The position numbers and the translations under genes were made by a program. Source: Streptomyces cadmiisoli (lineage in GTDB: Bacteria > Actinomycetota > Actinomycetes > Streptomycetales > Streptomycetaceae). From it: 64,000 bases of DNA. Within the stretch, counting starts at the first letter, position 1. Every line of letters begins with the position of its first letter. Positions 55,856 through 64,000 of the stretch are shown here, piece after piece. Location: contig NZ_CP030073.1 in assembly GCF_003261055.1 (NCBI RefSeq), positions 5,270,001-5,334,000 of the forward strand. Reading direction: 5' to 3'. The notes beneath the pieces are model-generated. The model was not told where the DNA came from. It saw only the letters and a program-made list of their open reading frames with translations, and did no database searches.

Positions 55856-57367
55856 GTGATGTCGTCTCGGATCGTGGACGCTCCGGGGGAGGTCGACTCC
55901 GGCCTCGTGGTCCTCGACGGGCGGGGGCTCGATGTTTCGGGCGTCGTACGGCTCGCCGACGGGACCGCGCGGCCGGTGCCCGCGGCCGACGCGATGAAGC
56001 GCGCCGAGGACTCCTGGGACGCGGCCCGCCGCATCGCCGCGACCGGGCGCGTCTACGGCCGCTCCACCGGCGTCGGCGCCAACCGGAACGAGGACGTGCC
56101 CACCGACGCGGCCGCCGCGCACGGTCTGAGACTGCTGCGCAGTCATGCCGGCGCCATCGGCGAGGAACTGCCCGCCCGGCAGGTGCGGGCCATGCTCGCG
56201 GTCCGCGCCAACCAGGTGCTGGCCGGCGGCGCCGGGCTGCGGCCGACCGTCGTCACCGCGCTGTGCGAGGCGCTGGAGACCGGGGCGCACCCGGTCGTGA
56301 ACGAGTTCGGGTCGGTCGGCACCGGGGACATCGCCGCGCTCGCGCAGGTCGGGCTGGCCCTGGCCGGGGAGCACCCGTGGCGGGCGTCCGGCGCCCCCGA
56401 GCCCCAGCCGCTGGACAACAACGACGCGCTGGCGCTGATCAGCAGCAACGCCCTCACCCTCGGCCAGTCGGCGCTCGCCCTGCACGAACTGCGGGGCCTG
56501 CTCGCCGCCACCCAGGTCGTCGCCGCGCTGTCCCTGCTGGCCGTCGACGGCTCCCACGAGGCGTACGCCGCCCCGGTGCACGCCGCCCGCCCGCACCGGG
56601 GCTCCGCCGACGTCGCCCGCCGGATGCGGCGGCTGATCGGCGCCGCCGACCGGCCGACCCCGCCGCTCGGCCGGATCCAGGACCCGTACGGCTTCCGCTG
56701 CCTGCCCCAGATCCACGGCCCCGCGCAGGACGCCGCCGACGCGCTGGAGGAGGTCCTCGGCGTCGAGATCAACGCCGCCGCGGAGAACCCGCTGATCTCC
56801 CCCGAGGACATGGCCGCCTACCACCACGGCGGCTTCTACCAGGCCCAACTCGCCCTCGCCCTGGACCACTTCAGGCTGGCCGTCACCCAGGTCGCCCGGC
56901 TGTCCACGTCACGCCTGTCCACGCTCAACGAGCCCGCCTACACCCGGCTGCGCCCCTTCCTCGCCGATCCGGAGCCCGCCTCCTCCGGCGTGATGATCCT
57001 GGAGTACGCCGCCGGCGCCGCCCTCGGCGATCTGCGGGCCTTCTCGGCGCCCGCGTCGCTCGGCCACGCTGTACTCTCCCGGGGCGTCGAGGAACAGGCC
57101 AGTTTCGCCTCGCTCGCCGCACGTCAGACACTGCGCGCGTGCGGCGCGTACCGTCTCGTCGTCGGCTGTGAACTCGTCGCCGCCGTCCGGGCGTTGCGCC
57201 AGCGCGACCTCCGCCCCGAACCGGAGCTGCCGGCGGGCCGGGCGCTGGAGCTGGCCGAGTCGGTGCTGGACGCGGACCCGGCCGACCGGCCGCTCACCCG
57301 GGACGTGACGGTGGCGGCCGAACTGCTCGACCGTTTCACGGACATCTGGAGGGGGAGCACGTCATGA
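55856..57367 (+). CDS. Histidine/aromatic ammonia-lyase-like protein lacking the MIO triad
   Basis: The 503-residue protein aligns over its length with the HAL/PAL/TAL family: RVYGRSTGVGAN (Tyr loop), NEFGSVGTGDIAALAQVG where the family has GSVGASGDLAPLAH, IQDPYGFRCLPQIHGPAQD and GVEINAAAENPLI. The Ala-Ser-Gly that forms the MIO cofactor is replaced by Thr-Gly with one residue fewer, so the usual deamination is doubtful. GGAGGAGGG supports the GTG at 55856 or ATG at 55859. Its stop overlaps the RpiR regulator start. It may have another activity or a binding role. Confidence 0.8.
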   Translation: MMSSRIVDAPGEVDSGLVVLDGRGLDVSGVVRLADGTARPVPAADAMKRAEDSWDAARRIAATGRVYGRSTGVGANRNEDVPTDAAAAHGLRLLRSHAGAIGEELPARQVRAMLAVRANQVLAGGAGLRPTVVTALCEALETGAHPVVNEFGSVGTGDIAALAQVGLALAGEHPWRASGAPEPQPLDNNDALALISSNALTLGQSALALHELRGLLAATQVVAALSLLAVDGSHEAYAAPVHAARPHRGSADVARRMRRLIGAADRPTPPLGRIQDPYGFRCLPQIHGPAQDAADALEEVLGVEINAAAENPLISPEDMAAYHHGGFYQAQLALALDHFRLAVTQVARLSTSRLSTLNEPAYTRLRPFLADPEPASSGVMILEYAAGAALGDLRAFSAPASLGHAVLSRGVEEQASFASLAARQTLRACGAYRLVVGCELVAAVRALRQRDLRPEPELPAGRALELAESVLDADPADRPLTRDVTVAAELLDRFTDIWRGSTS

Positions 57368-58218
57368 GCGGGACCGAGAGCCGTACCGACAGCCCTGCCG
57401 CACGGCTTCAGGCGCTGTTCGAGGGGCACCGGCTGACACCGACCCAGCGGCGCATCGCGCACAGCATGGTGCGGCGGGCCGCCGACGTGCCGTTCCTGTC
57501 CAGCGTCGAGCTGGCCGAACTCGCCGGGGTCAGCCAGCCGTCCGTCACCCGCTTCGCGGTCGCCCTCGGCTTCGACGGCTACCCCGCCCTGCGCCGGCAT
57601 CTGCGCGAGGTCGCGCCCGCCGAGCAGAGCGCGGACTCCGCGTCGTTCAACGAGTACCAGCAGGCCGTCGAGGCCGAGATCGAGAACCTCCGGCACCTCG
57701 CCGACCTGCTCGCCGACCCGCGGCCGGTGCGGCAGGCGGGCCGGCTGCTGGCCGCCTCCCGCCCGCTGCCGGTGCTGGGGCTGCGGGCCGCGGCCTCCCA
57801 GGCGTACGGCTTCGCCTACTTCGCCGCCAAGGTCCATCCGGACGTACGGCTGCTGCACGAGGGCGGCACGATGATCCAGGACCGGATCGACGGCACCGTG
57901 CGTGCCGGTGCCTCGGCGCTGCTGTGCTTCGCGCTGCCCCGGCATCCGCGCGAGGTCGTGGACACCCTCGCCTACGCCAAGGAGGCGGGCCTGACCGTCG
58001 TCACCGTCGCCGACTCCGCCTTCGCGCCGGTCGCCAAGGTGTCCGACCTGCTGCTGCCCGCCGCGGTCGGCACCGGTCTCGCCTTCGACACCGCGTGCGC
58101 CCCGATGCTCCTGGGCCGGGTGCTGCTGGAGGCGATGTGCGACGACCTGCCGGACGCGCAGGCCCGGCTGGAGGAGTTCGACGCGCGGGCCGCGGCCCGC
58201 GGACTGTTCGTCGAATAG
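57364..58218 (+). CDS. MurR/RpiR-family regulator
   Basis: The 284-residue protein has an N-terminal RpiR HTH (HRLTPTQRRIAHSMVRRAADVPFLSSVELAELAGVSQPSVTRFAVALGFDGYPALRRHL) and a C-terminal SIS domain (about 130-270: PLPVLGLRAAASQAYGFAYFAAK). SIS domains bind phosphosugars. It overlaps the lyase-like gene by 4 nt (ATGA), so the two are co-translated, and it probably controls this operon. A strong terminator follows. Confidence 0.9.
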   Translation: MSGTESRTDSPAARLQALFEGHRLTPTQRRIAHSMVRRAADVPFLSSVELAELAGVSQPSVTRFAVALGFDGYPALRRHLREVAPAEQSADSASFNEYQQAVEAEIENLRHLADLLADPRPVRQAGRLLAASRPLPVLGLRAAASQAYGFAYFAAKVHPDVRLLHEGGTMIQDRIDGTVRAGASALLCFALPRHPREVVDTLAYAKEAGLTVVTVADSAFAPVAKVSDLLLPAAVGTGLAFDTACAPMLLGRVLLEAMCDDLPDAQARLEEFDARAAARGLFVE

Positions 58219-58242
58219 CCGCGGGGCGGGGGCGGACGGGCG

Positions 58243-58275
58243 CCCGGCGGGACCGCACGGGGCGGTCCCGCCGGG
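58243..58275. terminator. Terminator after the RpiR gene
   Basis: CCCGGCGGGACCGC (58243-58256) and GCGGTCCCGCCGGG (58262-58275) are perfect with a 5-nt loop. Confidence 0.85.
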
Positions 58276-58353
58276 CGGGTTCTCAGACTCGTCTCAGTTT
58301 CACTCGCTAGCCTCCCGGCCCGACGGAAGTACCGGGCGGCGAGGAGGCGGAAC

Positions 58354-58935
58354 GTGGCACGCGGAGGTCAGGGACTGGTCCGGGTGGCCTGTGTCGTACG
58401 CGCGGGGGCCGCGCCGCTGTGGTGGCTCGGCGTGCCGGCGGCCGGCATCGGTGTGCTGGTCCCCGGGGTGACGGGCCGCCGGATCGGCGTGCTCGCCGGG
58501 GCGGCGCTGTTCCTCCTCGCCGCCGTCGTGGTGGCCCTGCGCCACCGCGGGCGCTACACCGCCCTGGCCCGCGGCGCCGCCCGGGCCGGCAAGCACGATG
58601 TGCTCCAGGACCGCGCCGTGACCGTGCGCAACTGGCGGCGCGGGCACCGCTGGTGGCTGCTGCTCGCCTTCCTCGCCGCGCTCGGCAGCTCCTTCGCCGT
58701 GCCCGCGGCGGGCGGCATGCTGCTCGCCGGCGCCGGCGGGGGACTGTGGCTGAAGGCCGCCTGGCTCGGGCGGCGCGAGCGGGCCGACCGGACCCTGCTG
58801 TGGGTGCGCGTCGACCGGCTCGTCCGCGGTGGCCGCCCGGCCGGCAGGGCGGTCAGGGCCTACCGCGGCACCGGCATCTCGGCGGGCGACGCCGCGCCGG
58901 GCGGTTCCCGCCGCCGCGCCGCCGAGCTGGTCTGA
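58354..58935 (+). CDS. Membrane protein of unknown function
   Basis: The 193-residue protein has two pairs of hydrophobic helices (about residues 19-41 and 44-61; 100-120 and 121-135) separated by a basic loop (GRYTALARGAARAGKHDVLQDRAVTVRNWRRGHRW), and an Arg/Gly-rich tail. No family recognised. Its stop is 2 bp from the stop of the convergent roadblock gene, inside a palindrome. Confidence 0.7.
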   Translation: MARGGQGLVRVACVVRAGAAPLWWLGVPAAGIGVLVPGVTGRRIGVLAGAALFLLAAVVVALRHRGRYTALARGAARAGKHDVLQDRAVTVRNWRRGHRWWLLLAFLAALGSSFAVPAAGGMLLAGAGGGLWLKAAWLGRRERADRTLLWVRVDRLVRGGRPAGRAVRAYRGTGISAGDAAPGGSRRRAAELV

Positions 58936-58944
58936 GCTCAGACC
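58929..58944. terminator. 16-bp perfect palindrome holding both convergent stops
   Basis: GGTCTGAG-CTCAGACC (58929-58944) contains TGA of the plus-strand gene (58933-58935) and of the minus-strand gene (58938-58940). Confidence 0.45.
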
Positions 58945-59312
58945 TCCAGTTCCTCCTCGATCCGCCGCAGCTGGTGCCGGGCCATGGCGAGGTTGGACCG
59001 CTTGGCGTCCAGCACCAGGTACAGGAAGAGTCCGTTGCCGCTGCGCCCGCTGAGCAGCCGGATCAGGTGGTACTGGTCCGACAGGGTGATCAGGATGTCC
59101 TCGATCTGGGCCTTGAGCCCGAGGTGCTCCATCGTGCGCATCTTGGCGCGGACCACATCGGTGTTGCCTGCGGCGGCGACATTGAGGTCGAAGCTCTTGC
59201 TGCCGCCCATCGTGCCCAGCGCCATACCGGTGGTGTAGTCGACGAGGGCGACTCCGGTCGCGCCCTCGATGGAGGCGAGGGCTTCTTTCAGCGCGGTCTC
59301 GGTGTTGGCCAT
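58938..59312 (-). CDS. Roadblock/LC7 domain protein
   Basis: The 124-residue protein is a single roadblock domain: LKEALASIEGATGVALVDYTTGMALGTMG, then EDILITLSDQYHLIRLLSGRSGNGLFLYLVLD. Roadblock proteins bind small GTPases (MglB-type) or act as scaffolds. GAGAGGA lies 9 nt before the ATG. It is the last gene of a minus-strand cluster of four (61234 to 58938), with no GTPase in view. Confidence 0.9.
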   Translation of the reverse strand: MANTETALKEALASIEGATGVALVDYTTGMALGTMGGSKSFDLNVAAAGNTDVVRAKMRTMEHLGLKAQIEDILITLSDQYHLIRLLSGRSGNGLFLYLVLDAKRSNLAMARHQLRRIEEELEV

Positions 59313-59326
59313 GGCTGGGGTTCCTC

Positions 59327-59806
59327 TCAACTTTCGGTAGTGGTGGGTGTGTTGGTGCGTGGTGTTCTGGTGGTCCGGGCCGCCCCGCGACGGGTGGCGG
59401 CGGGTTTGGCCGGTGGCTTCTTGACCTCGACCGGGGCCGCGTCGTCGACCAGCTCCCCGATGCGGGCGCCGGTCCTGCGGCCCTCCAGGTGCAGCCGGCC
59501 GACGTTGACGCGGTCCTCGGCGAGCAGCGTCAGCACGGCGGTGCGGCCCGCCGCGTAGGTCGCGACGTAGCCGTGCACCCCGCGGACGAGCAGTTCCCGC
59601 AGGTCGCCCTGGCCGGTGGCGTCCGCGACCCGCACGGCGACGCCGAGTGCGGCGGCGGTGAGCGCGGCCAGGCCCTCCGGTTCCACGCCCGGGGTGTCGT
59701 GCGCGATGACCAGGCCGTCCACGCTGGCGGCGAGGGCGCCGGTCAGCTGCGGGACGCGGGTTCTCAGCCTGTGGAGTTCCTCGAGTATCGGGGGTTCCAC
59801 CGCCAT
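59327..59806 (-). CDS. Roadblock-like protein with basic tail
   Basis: The 159-residue protein has a roadblock-like core (LEELHRLRTRVPQLTGALAASVDGLVIAHDTPGVEPEGLAALTAAALG, then YVATYAAGRTAVLTLLAED) and a Lys/Arg/Thr-rich tail (VKKPPAKPAATRRGAARTTRTPRT). GGAGAG precedes the ATG. It lies between the DUF4388-like gene and the last roadblock gene. Confidence 0.82.
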   Translation of the reverse strand: MAVEPPILEELHRLRTRVPQLTGALAASVDGLVIAHDTPGVEPEGLAALTAAALGVAVRVADATGQGDLRELLVRGVHGYVATYAAGRTAVLTLLAEDRVNVGRLHLEGRRTGARIGELVDDAAPVEVKKPPAKPAATRRGAARTTRTPRTNTPTTTES

Positions 59807-59873
59807 CAGGTCTCTCCTCTCGGCGGGCGGTCGAGGCGGGTGCTGCTGCGGCCGCTGCCGCGGTTGCTGCCGC

Positions 59874-60824
59874 TCAAAGGGCCTCCAGCGCATCCCTGAC
59901 CCTCTTCAGCAGCGCGATGTCCGGGTCGGCGGTCCGGGGGACGAGAGGGCTGCCGATACCGGTGCCGGGTGCGGTGGGGTGGACGGTGCCCGGTGGGGCG
60001 ATGCGGTCGCCCGGGGTGCTCCGCGTGCCCGGCGCGGGTGGCGCCGGATCGGTGCGGGGGGCGGTCGCGGGGCCGCCGGCGCCGGTGGGGGCGGGGGCCA
60101 CCGCGAGGACCGGGCGGGGGGCGACGAGCCCCGCCGCCGTCAGCCGGCGGACGTCGACCAGGGTGTGGAACGCGGGCCGGCCCAGCTCCCGGGCTATGTC
60201 GGTGGCGGTGCGCAGGCCGTCCACCCGGGCCAGGACGGCGTGCTGACGGGGCGCGACCGCCGGGGCCGTGGCCGTGTCGACCCGCTCCAGGGGCGCGCTG
60301 TCGCTCGCCGGGTCGGGCCAGATGCGCTGCAGCAGGGTGCGCCGGCGCAGCGTCTCGTGCTCGACCGCGGCGACCGGGACCGGGTGCACGGTGCCGAGCC
60401 AGTGGGTGGAGCCGTAGTGGAAGCGGCCCGGGGTGCGGCTCGGGGCGAGGGCGAAGAACGCCGCGTCGTACAGCGCGCTGAGGTGGCACAACTCCAGTGC
60501 GCCCGGGGCGAGCAGGCCTCCGTCGATGGGCGGCCGGTCGGCGTCGCCGCGCCCGTCGGCCCGGTCGACCGCGTCCTGCCAGGCCCGCGCGTCCAGGGTG
60601 CCGTGGGCGGTCAGGAGCACATCGAGTCCGGGGGCGAGCGGGCTCTCGGCGTGCACCACCCGCCCGTCGGTGAGGTAGAGCGTGCCGCACTCCCGGACCA
60701 GGACTCCGGTGGCCCGCTCGCCGGCCAGGCGGGTCAGCATCGGGGAGACGCCGCCCGGCCGGGTGCAGTCCGCCTTGTCCCGCACCGGCAGCCGGGGCGG
60801 CGGGGTCGTGCCGACCACGGTCAT
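59874..60824 (-). CDS. DUF4388-like (PATAN-type) protein
   Basis: The 316-residue protein has features of DUF4388/PATAN proteins: LTRLAGERATGVLVRECGTLYLTDGRVVHAESPLAPGLDVLL, then LYDAAFFALAPSRTPGRFHYGSTHW. A winged-helix-like part follows (HAVLARVDGLRTATDIARELGRPAFHTLVDVRRLTAAGLV), then a Pro/Gly/Thr-rich stretch and a short helix. Its start overlaps the stop of the upstream roadblock gene (ATGA). PATAN proteins act in signalling with roadblock proteins and GTPases. Confidence 0.7.
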   Translation of the reverse strand: MTVVGTTPPPRLPVRDKADCTRPGGVSPMLTRLAGERATGVLVRECGTLYLTDGRVVHAESPLAPGLDVLLTAHGTLDARAWQDAVDRADGRGDADRPPIDGGLLAPGALELCHLSALYDAAFFALAPSRTPGRFHYGSTHWLGTVHPVPVAAVEHETLRRRTLLQRIWPDPASDSAPLERVDTATAPAVAPRQHAVLARVDGLRTATDIARELGRPAFHTLVDVRRLTAAGLVAPRPVLAVAPAPTGAGGPATAPRTDPAPPAPGTRSTPGDRIAPPGTVHPTAPGTGIGSPLVPRTADPDIALLKRVRDALEAL

Positions 60825-61234
60825 CCCAGCACCAGCCGTCCGGCCATCTCGCCCAGCCGGATGCGGGCCAGCGCCAGATTGCCGTCCGAGCGGGCCAGCC
60901 ACAGGTGCAGGAACACGCTGCTGTCGAAGGACGTCCGTACGAAGCGCAGTACGTGGTAGCTGTCCCGGTTGCTGAGGATCAGGTCCTCGACCGGCGGGTC
61001 CGCCGCCTCGGTGTCGTCCGCCGCGTCGTCCCGCGCGTCCGCGGGCGCGAACGCCCGCTGCTCGGCGGCCAGTCGGGCCAGTTCCGCGGCTTCGGCGGCG
61101 GCCGTCTCGTGGTCGCCGCCCGGTGCCTCACCGACGGTGCCCAGCGCCAGCCCGCTCGTCCAGTCGACCAGTGCGGCCCCCCGGGCACCGGGCAGCCGCA
61201 TGGCCTCCAGCAAGCACTCGTCGATTCCGGGCAC
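60821..61234 (-). CDS. Roadblock/LC7 domain protein
   Basis: The 137-residue protein has a roadblock domain (LLEAMRLPGARGAALVDWTSGLALGTVG, then EDLILSNRDSYHVLRFVRTSFDSSVFLHLWLAR) with an acidic insert in the middle (ADARDDAADDTEAADPP). The GTG has GGAGGGGAG just upstream. It is the first gene of the four-gene cluster and overlaps the DUF4388-like gene by 4 nt. Confidence 0.88.
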   Translation of the reverse strand: MPGIDECLLEAMRLPGARGAALVDWTSGLALGTVGEAPGGDHETAAAEAAELARLAAEQRAFAPADARDDAADDTEAADPPVEDLILSNRDSYHVLRFVRTSFDSSVFLHLWLARSDGNLALARIRLGEMAGRLVLG

Positions 61235-61403
61235 CCCAGACTCCCCTCCCGCCGGTTCGGTTGAGTGACCCAGAGGCTACGCAACGTGTGTGCGGCGGGT
61301 GAGGGATCTGGCATTTTCCAGTGGAACATGCGTCGGAGTGACTAAGGTGGGTCAACTTGCCCTCTTTTCAGGACAGTTGATCAACCATGCCGACCGACGA
61401 GTG

Positions 61404-62891
61404 TCAACGGCGGTCCGGCGTGCGCAGGGTGGTGAGCGAAGACGCGTGCGCCCCTCCCGACTCCGCCACGATCTCGTCCAGGGTCTGCGCCGTGCGCACG
61501 GTCGCGAAGGCCACGCCCCCGGAGCCGTCCGGGGTGTAGCCGTGCACGGCGGGCCGGGCCAGCGAGTTGTACGCGTAGTGGTGCGCGAAGTAGTACGCGC
61601 CGGTGTCCAGCGCCGCCGCGTAGTCCCCCTGCTCCAGCAGCGGCAGCGCGCGGCCCTCGGCGAGCAGGTCCCCCGCGAAGCAGGCCGGCCCCGCCACGTC
61701 CTGCACGACCGCCGGACCCTCCTTCGGCCGCCCCTTGGTGTCGTAGGCGGCGATCCTGAGCGGCCACGCGTCGGGCACGTACACCGTCCGGGTCGCCACC
61801 TGCACACCCGCGTGCGTCACGGCGATCGGCCGGCCGCCCGCGCTCTTGGCGTACTCGACCCGCGCCACCACCGTCCCGTGCTTGGCCAGCAGCGACCGGC
61901 CGAACTCGGTGACCAGCCCGTACCGCCCGCCGAACAGCCCTGGCACCGCCTCGCTCAGCAGCCGCGCGTACCGCGCGTACGTCGGTGCCGTCTCCTCCGA
62001 GGCGAAGTTCACCGGCAGCCCGCCGCCGATGTCGATCGTGTCGATCTGCGGACGCCCGATCCGCCGGTTGATCTCCTCCGCCAGCGCGTACGTCTCCGCC
62101 AGGCCCTCGGCCATCCGCGCCAGCGGGATGCCCTGCGAGCCGGTGTGCGCGTGCAGCCGGTTCAGCCAGGGGCGGTCGGCGTACGCCCGCACCACCCACT
62201 CGCGGGCCCCCTCGTCGCGCAGCGCGACCCCGAACTTCGAGGTGGCCGTGGCGGTGGACAGCGCCTCGATGGAGCCGCCGCCGACCTGCGGATTGACCCG
62301 GAGGCCGATCGGCGAACGGCTCGGGGCGGACCGCATGAGGGCGTCGAGGCGGTCCAGTTCCTGCGGGTTGTCCGCGTTGACGGCGATGCCCAGCGCCAGC
62401 GCCTCGCGCAGCTCCGCCGGGGTCTTCGCGGGCGAGTCCAGCACCGTCCGCTCCGGCGGCACCCCGGCCGCCCGCGCCAGCGCGAGCTCGCCGGGGCTCG
62501 CGACCTCCGCGCCGATGCCCTCGTCGCGCAGCAGCCGCAGCACCGGTACCAGCGGGGACGCCTTCACCGCGAAGGCGTGCAGCACCGGTGTGCCGGGCGC
62601 CACCACCGCGTCGAACGCGGCGCGCAGCTCCGCCGCCGATTCCCGGATGCCGGTGATGTCGAGCAGGCCGAGGATCGGGGCGTCGGGCCCCAGCAGCCCC
62701 TGCTCCACCGCTGCCCGTACCGCTTCGTCGCGCCGGGCGGCCCGCTCCGCGCCCGACGCCCCCGTCTGCCCCTGGTGGCCGTTGTCCACGGCGTCCCCCG
62801 TCCGGTCGATGTTCGATGTACCAGTGTCAGATATGCCAGATATGCCGACATCCGAGCGTTCGATGCCCGAGATGTCGTTGTCCGAGCTCAT
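61404..62891 (-). CDS. Fold-type III PLP decarboxylase (diaminopimelate decarboxylase-like)
   Basis: The 495-residue protein is an alanine-racemase-fold decarboxylase: the PLP Lys in LHAFAVKASPLVPVLRLL, AEVASPGELALA, LHAHTGSQGI, TIDIGGGLPVNF, the catalytic Cys-type motif GPACFAGDLLAEG, and DTGAYYFAHHYAYNSLARP. The last two differ from LysA (GP-x-CES-x-D, GAY). It may act on another amino acid, such as arginine or ornithine, or in a secondary pathway. The N-terminal 55 residues are a low-complexity acidic stretch (DISGIERSDVGISGISDTG). It is divergent from hutU. The true lysA is not in this window. Confidence 0.82.
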   Translation of the reverse strand: MSSDNDISGIERSDVGISGISDTGTSNIDRTGDAVDNGHQGQTGASGAERAARRDEAVRAAVEQGLLGPDAPILGLLDITGIRESAAELRAAFDAVVAPGTPVLHAFAVKASPLVPVLRLLRDEGIGAEVASPGELALARAAGVPPERTVLDSPAKTPAELREALALGIAVNADNPQELDRLDALMRSAPSRSPIGLRVNPQVGGGSIEALSTATATSKFGVALRDEGAREWVVRAYADRPWLNRLHAHTGSQGIPLARMAEGLAETYALAEEINRRIGRPQIDTIDIGGGLPVNFASEETAPTYARYARLLSEAVPGLFGGRYGLVTEFGRSLLAKHGTVVARVEYAKSAGGRPIAVTHAGVQVATRTVYVPDAWPLRIAAYDTKGRPKEGPAVVQDVAGPACFAGDLLAEGRALPLLEQGDYAAALDTGAYYFAHHYAYNSLARPAVHGYTPDGSGGVAFATVRTAQTLDEIVAESGGAHASSLTTLRTPDRR

Positions 62892-62940
62892 GCATCTAGC
62901 CAAACATCCGTGCCGTCCCACGTGCCGAGCGCCCCATGTA

Positions 62941-62969
62941 TTGACTAGGTCTATTCAGATGGCCAGGAT
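62941..62969 (+). promoter_or_regulatory. hutU promoter
   Basis: TTGACT (62941-62946) and CAGGAT (62964-62969), 17-bp spacer, lie about 50 nt before hutU and fit the housekeeping sigma. Confidence 0.5.
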
Positions 62970-63020
62970 GTGAATAACCGCAGCAACAATCCGCCGGCAG
63001 CAACCGCCAGGAGGCCGACC

Positions 63021-64000
63021 ATGTCAGGACCCCGCCCCGTACGAGCGCCGCGCGGTACGGAACCGAGCGCCCTGGGATGGCAGCAGGAAGCCGCCCTGCG
63101 GATGCTCCAGAACAACCTCGACCCGGAGGTCGCCGAGCACCCCGACAAGCTCGTCGTCTACGGCGGGACCGGCAAGGCCGCGCGCGACTGGCGCTCCTTC
63201 GACGCGATGGTGCGCACGCTGAGGACCCTCAAGCAGGACGAGACGATGCTCGTCCAGTCCGGCCGCCCGGTCGGCGTCATGCAGACCCACGAGTGGGCCC
63301 CCCGGGTGCTGATCGCCAACTCCAACCTGGTCGGCGACTGGGCCAACTGGGAGGAGTTCCGCCGGCTGGAGCAGCTCGGTCTGACCATGTACGGCCAGAT
63401 GACCGCCGGCTCCTGGATCTACATCGGCACCCAGGGCATCCTCCAGGGCACCTACGAGACCTTCTCCGCCGTCGCCGCGAAGAAGTTCGGCGGCACGCTC
63501 GCCGGGACGATCACCCTGACCGCCGGCCTCGGCGGCATGGGCGGCGCCCAGCCGCTCGCCGTCACCATGAACGACGGCGTGGCCATCTGCGTCGACTGCG
63601 ACCCGCGGGCCATCGAGCGCCGCATCGAGCACCGCTACCTCGACGTCCGCGCCGACAACCTCGACCACGCCCTCCAGCTGGCGGTGGAGGCGCGCGACCG
63701 GCGCAGGCCGCTGTCCATCGGCGTCCTCGGCAACGCCGCCGAGCTGGTGCCGCAGCTGCTCGCCATGGGCGCGCCCATCGACATCGTCACCGACCAGACC
63801 TCGGCCCACGACCCGCTGTCGTACCTGCCGGTCGGCGTCGACTTCGACGACATGGCCTCGTACGCCGCCAAGGACCCGGCGGGCTTCACCACCCGCGCCC
63901 GCGAGTCCATGGCCCGGCACGTCGAGGCGATGGTCGGCTTCATGGACGCCGGCGCCGAGGTCTTCGACTACGGCAACTCCATCCGGGGCGAGGCCCAGCT
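63021..64000 (+). CDS. hutU: Urocanate hydratase (3' end cut by the window)
   Basis: The visible 326 residues show Hut[87 protein letters not shown], the NAD-binding [18 protein letters not shown] and [15 protein letters not shown]. It adds water to urocanate to give imidazolone propionate in histidine breakdown. CAGGAGG lies about 6 nt before the ATG. The family protein is about 550 residues, so the C-terminal 40 percent lies outside the window. Confidence 0.97.
   Translation, partial: MSGPRPVRAPRGTEPSALGWQQEAALRMLQNNLDPEVAEHPDKLVVYGGTGKAARDWRSFDAMVRTLRTLKQDETMLVQSGRPVGVMQTHEWAPRVLIANSNLVGDWANWEEFRRLEQLGLTMYGQMTAGSWIYIGTQGILQGTYETFSAVAAKKFGGTLAGTITLTAGLGGMGGAQPLAVTMNDGVAICVDCDPRAIERRIEHRYLDVRADNLDHALQLAVEARDRRRPLSIGVLGNAAELVPQLLAMGAPIDIVTDQTSAHDPLSYLPVGVDFDDMASYAAKDPAGFTTRARESMARHVEAMVGFMDAGAEVFDYGNSIRGEAQ

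Noticed and set aside
55856-57367. Calling the lyase-like gene hutH
   Set aside because: The MIO triad is missing and the gene is coupled to an RpiR regulator; hutU lies 5.6 kb away and is not in the same operon.

Overview
The window is a stretch of Streptomyces core chromosome. The evidence is very high GC with strong third-position GC, GTG and TTG starts preceded by AGGAGG-like sites, a tRNA-Leu(UAA) whose sequence I recognise as bldA, and a gene order that matches, from memory, the Streptomyces coelicolor region around SCO3070 to SCO3115 in reverse. Both ends are cut: the first gene lacks its 5' end and the last gene, hutU, lacks its 3' end.

Layout. 1-6.4 kb: a partial SUKH-4/deaminase-like protein, a coiled-coil protein, a DUF485 plus solute:sodium symporter pair, and a DHA2-type MFS exporter. 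6.8-14.1 kb: an MacB/FtsX-type ABC pair, then mfd. 14.1-19.9 kb: a TetR regulator divergent from an SCO6745-like protein, an antitoxin-like small protein, a secreted HNH nuclease, a GNAT enzyme, a lipoprotein, and a membrane-anchored protein with a duplicated domain. 20.1-25.8 kb: an unusual HTH-methyltransferase-TRD fusion, a membrane protein coupled to a Ser/Thr kinase, and a SurA-like lipoprotein. 26-36 kb: mazG, a small secreted protein behind a structured leader, a CYP107-like P450, two resuscitation-promoting factors (rpfA behind a c-di-AMP riboswitch), and the eno-divIC-DUF501-ppx run. 36.4-39.3 kb: ndh (with a Rex-type operator) and cfa. 39.4-40.8 kb: a decayed ABC pair next to bldA. 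41-45.6 kb: a formamide module (fmdA, amiS, an FmdB-like gene), two fluoride channels, and an NAD formate dehydrogenase. 45.8-55.5 kb: pobA, a BAX-inhibitor protein, small conserved proteins, a thiolase, a GDSL hydrolase, and cystathionine beta-synthase. 55.8-64 kb: a histidine-ammonia-lyase relative without the MIO triad coupled to an RpiR regulator, a cluster of three roadblock proteins with a DUF4388-like protein, a diaminopimelate-decarboxylase relative, and hutU.

The most striking observation is in the methyltransferase gene at 20109-22460. Its promoter carries a near-perfect operator containing GTGAAC-N12-GTTCAC (half-sites 18 bp apart). The part of the gene that codes for a low-complexity linker contains the same hexamer 13 times in 336 bp, almost always on an 18-bp grid. 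All Val-Asn pairs there use GTG AAC. All Val-His pairs use the very rare codon GTT, which gives GTTCAC, the reverse complement. This looks like selection on DNA: a cluster of binding or methylation sites built into the reading frame of the protein that probably recognises them.

Gene cooperation that can be read from the context: formamide uptake and hydrolysis (AmiS, FmdA) give formate, which the nearby formate dehydrogenase can oxidise; RpfA and its neighbour are cell-wall hydrolases of germination and growth; eno-divIC-DUF501-ppx and ndh-cfa are housekeeping; the HTH-methyltransferase probably controls itself and the divergent duplicated-domain gene.
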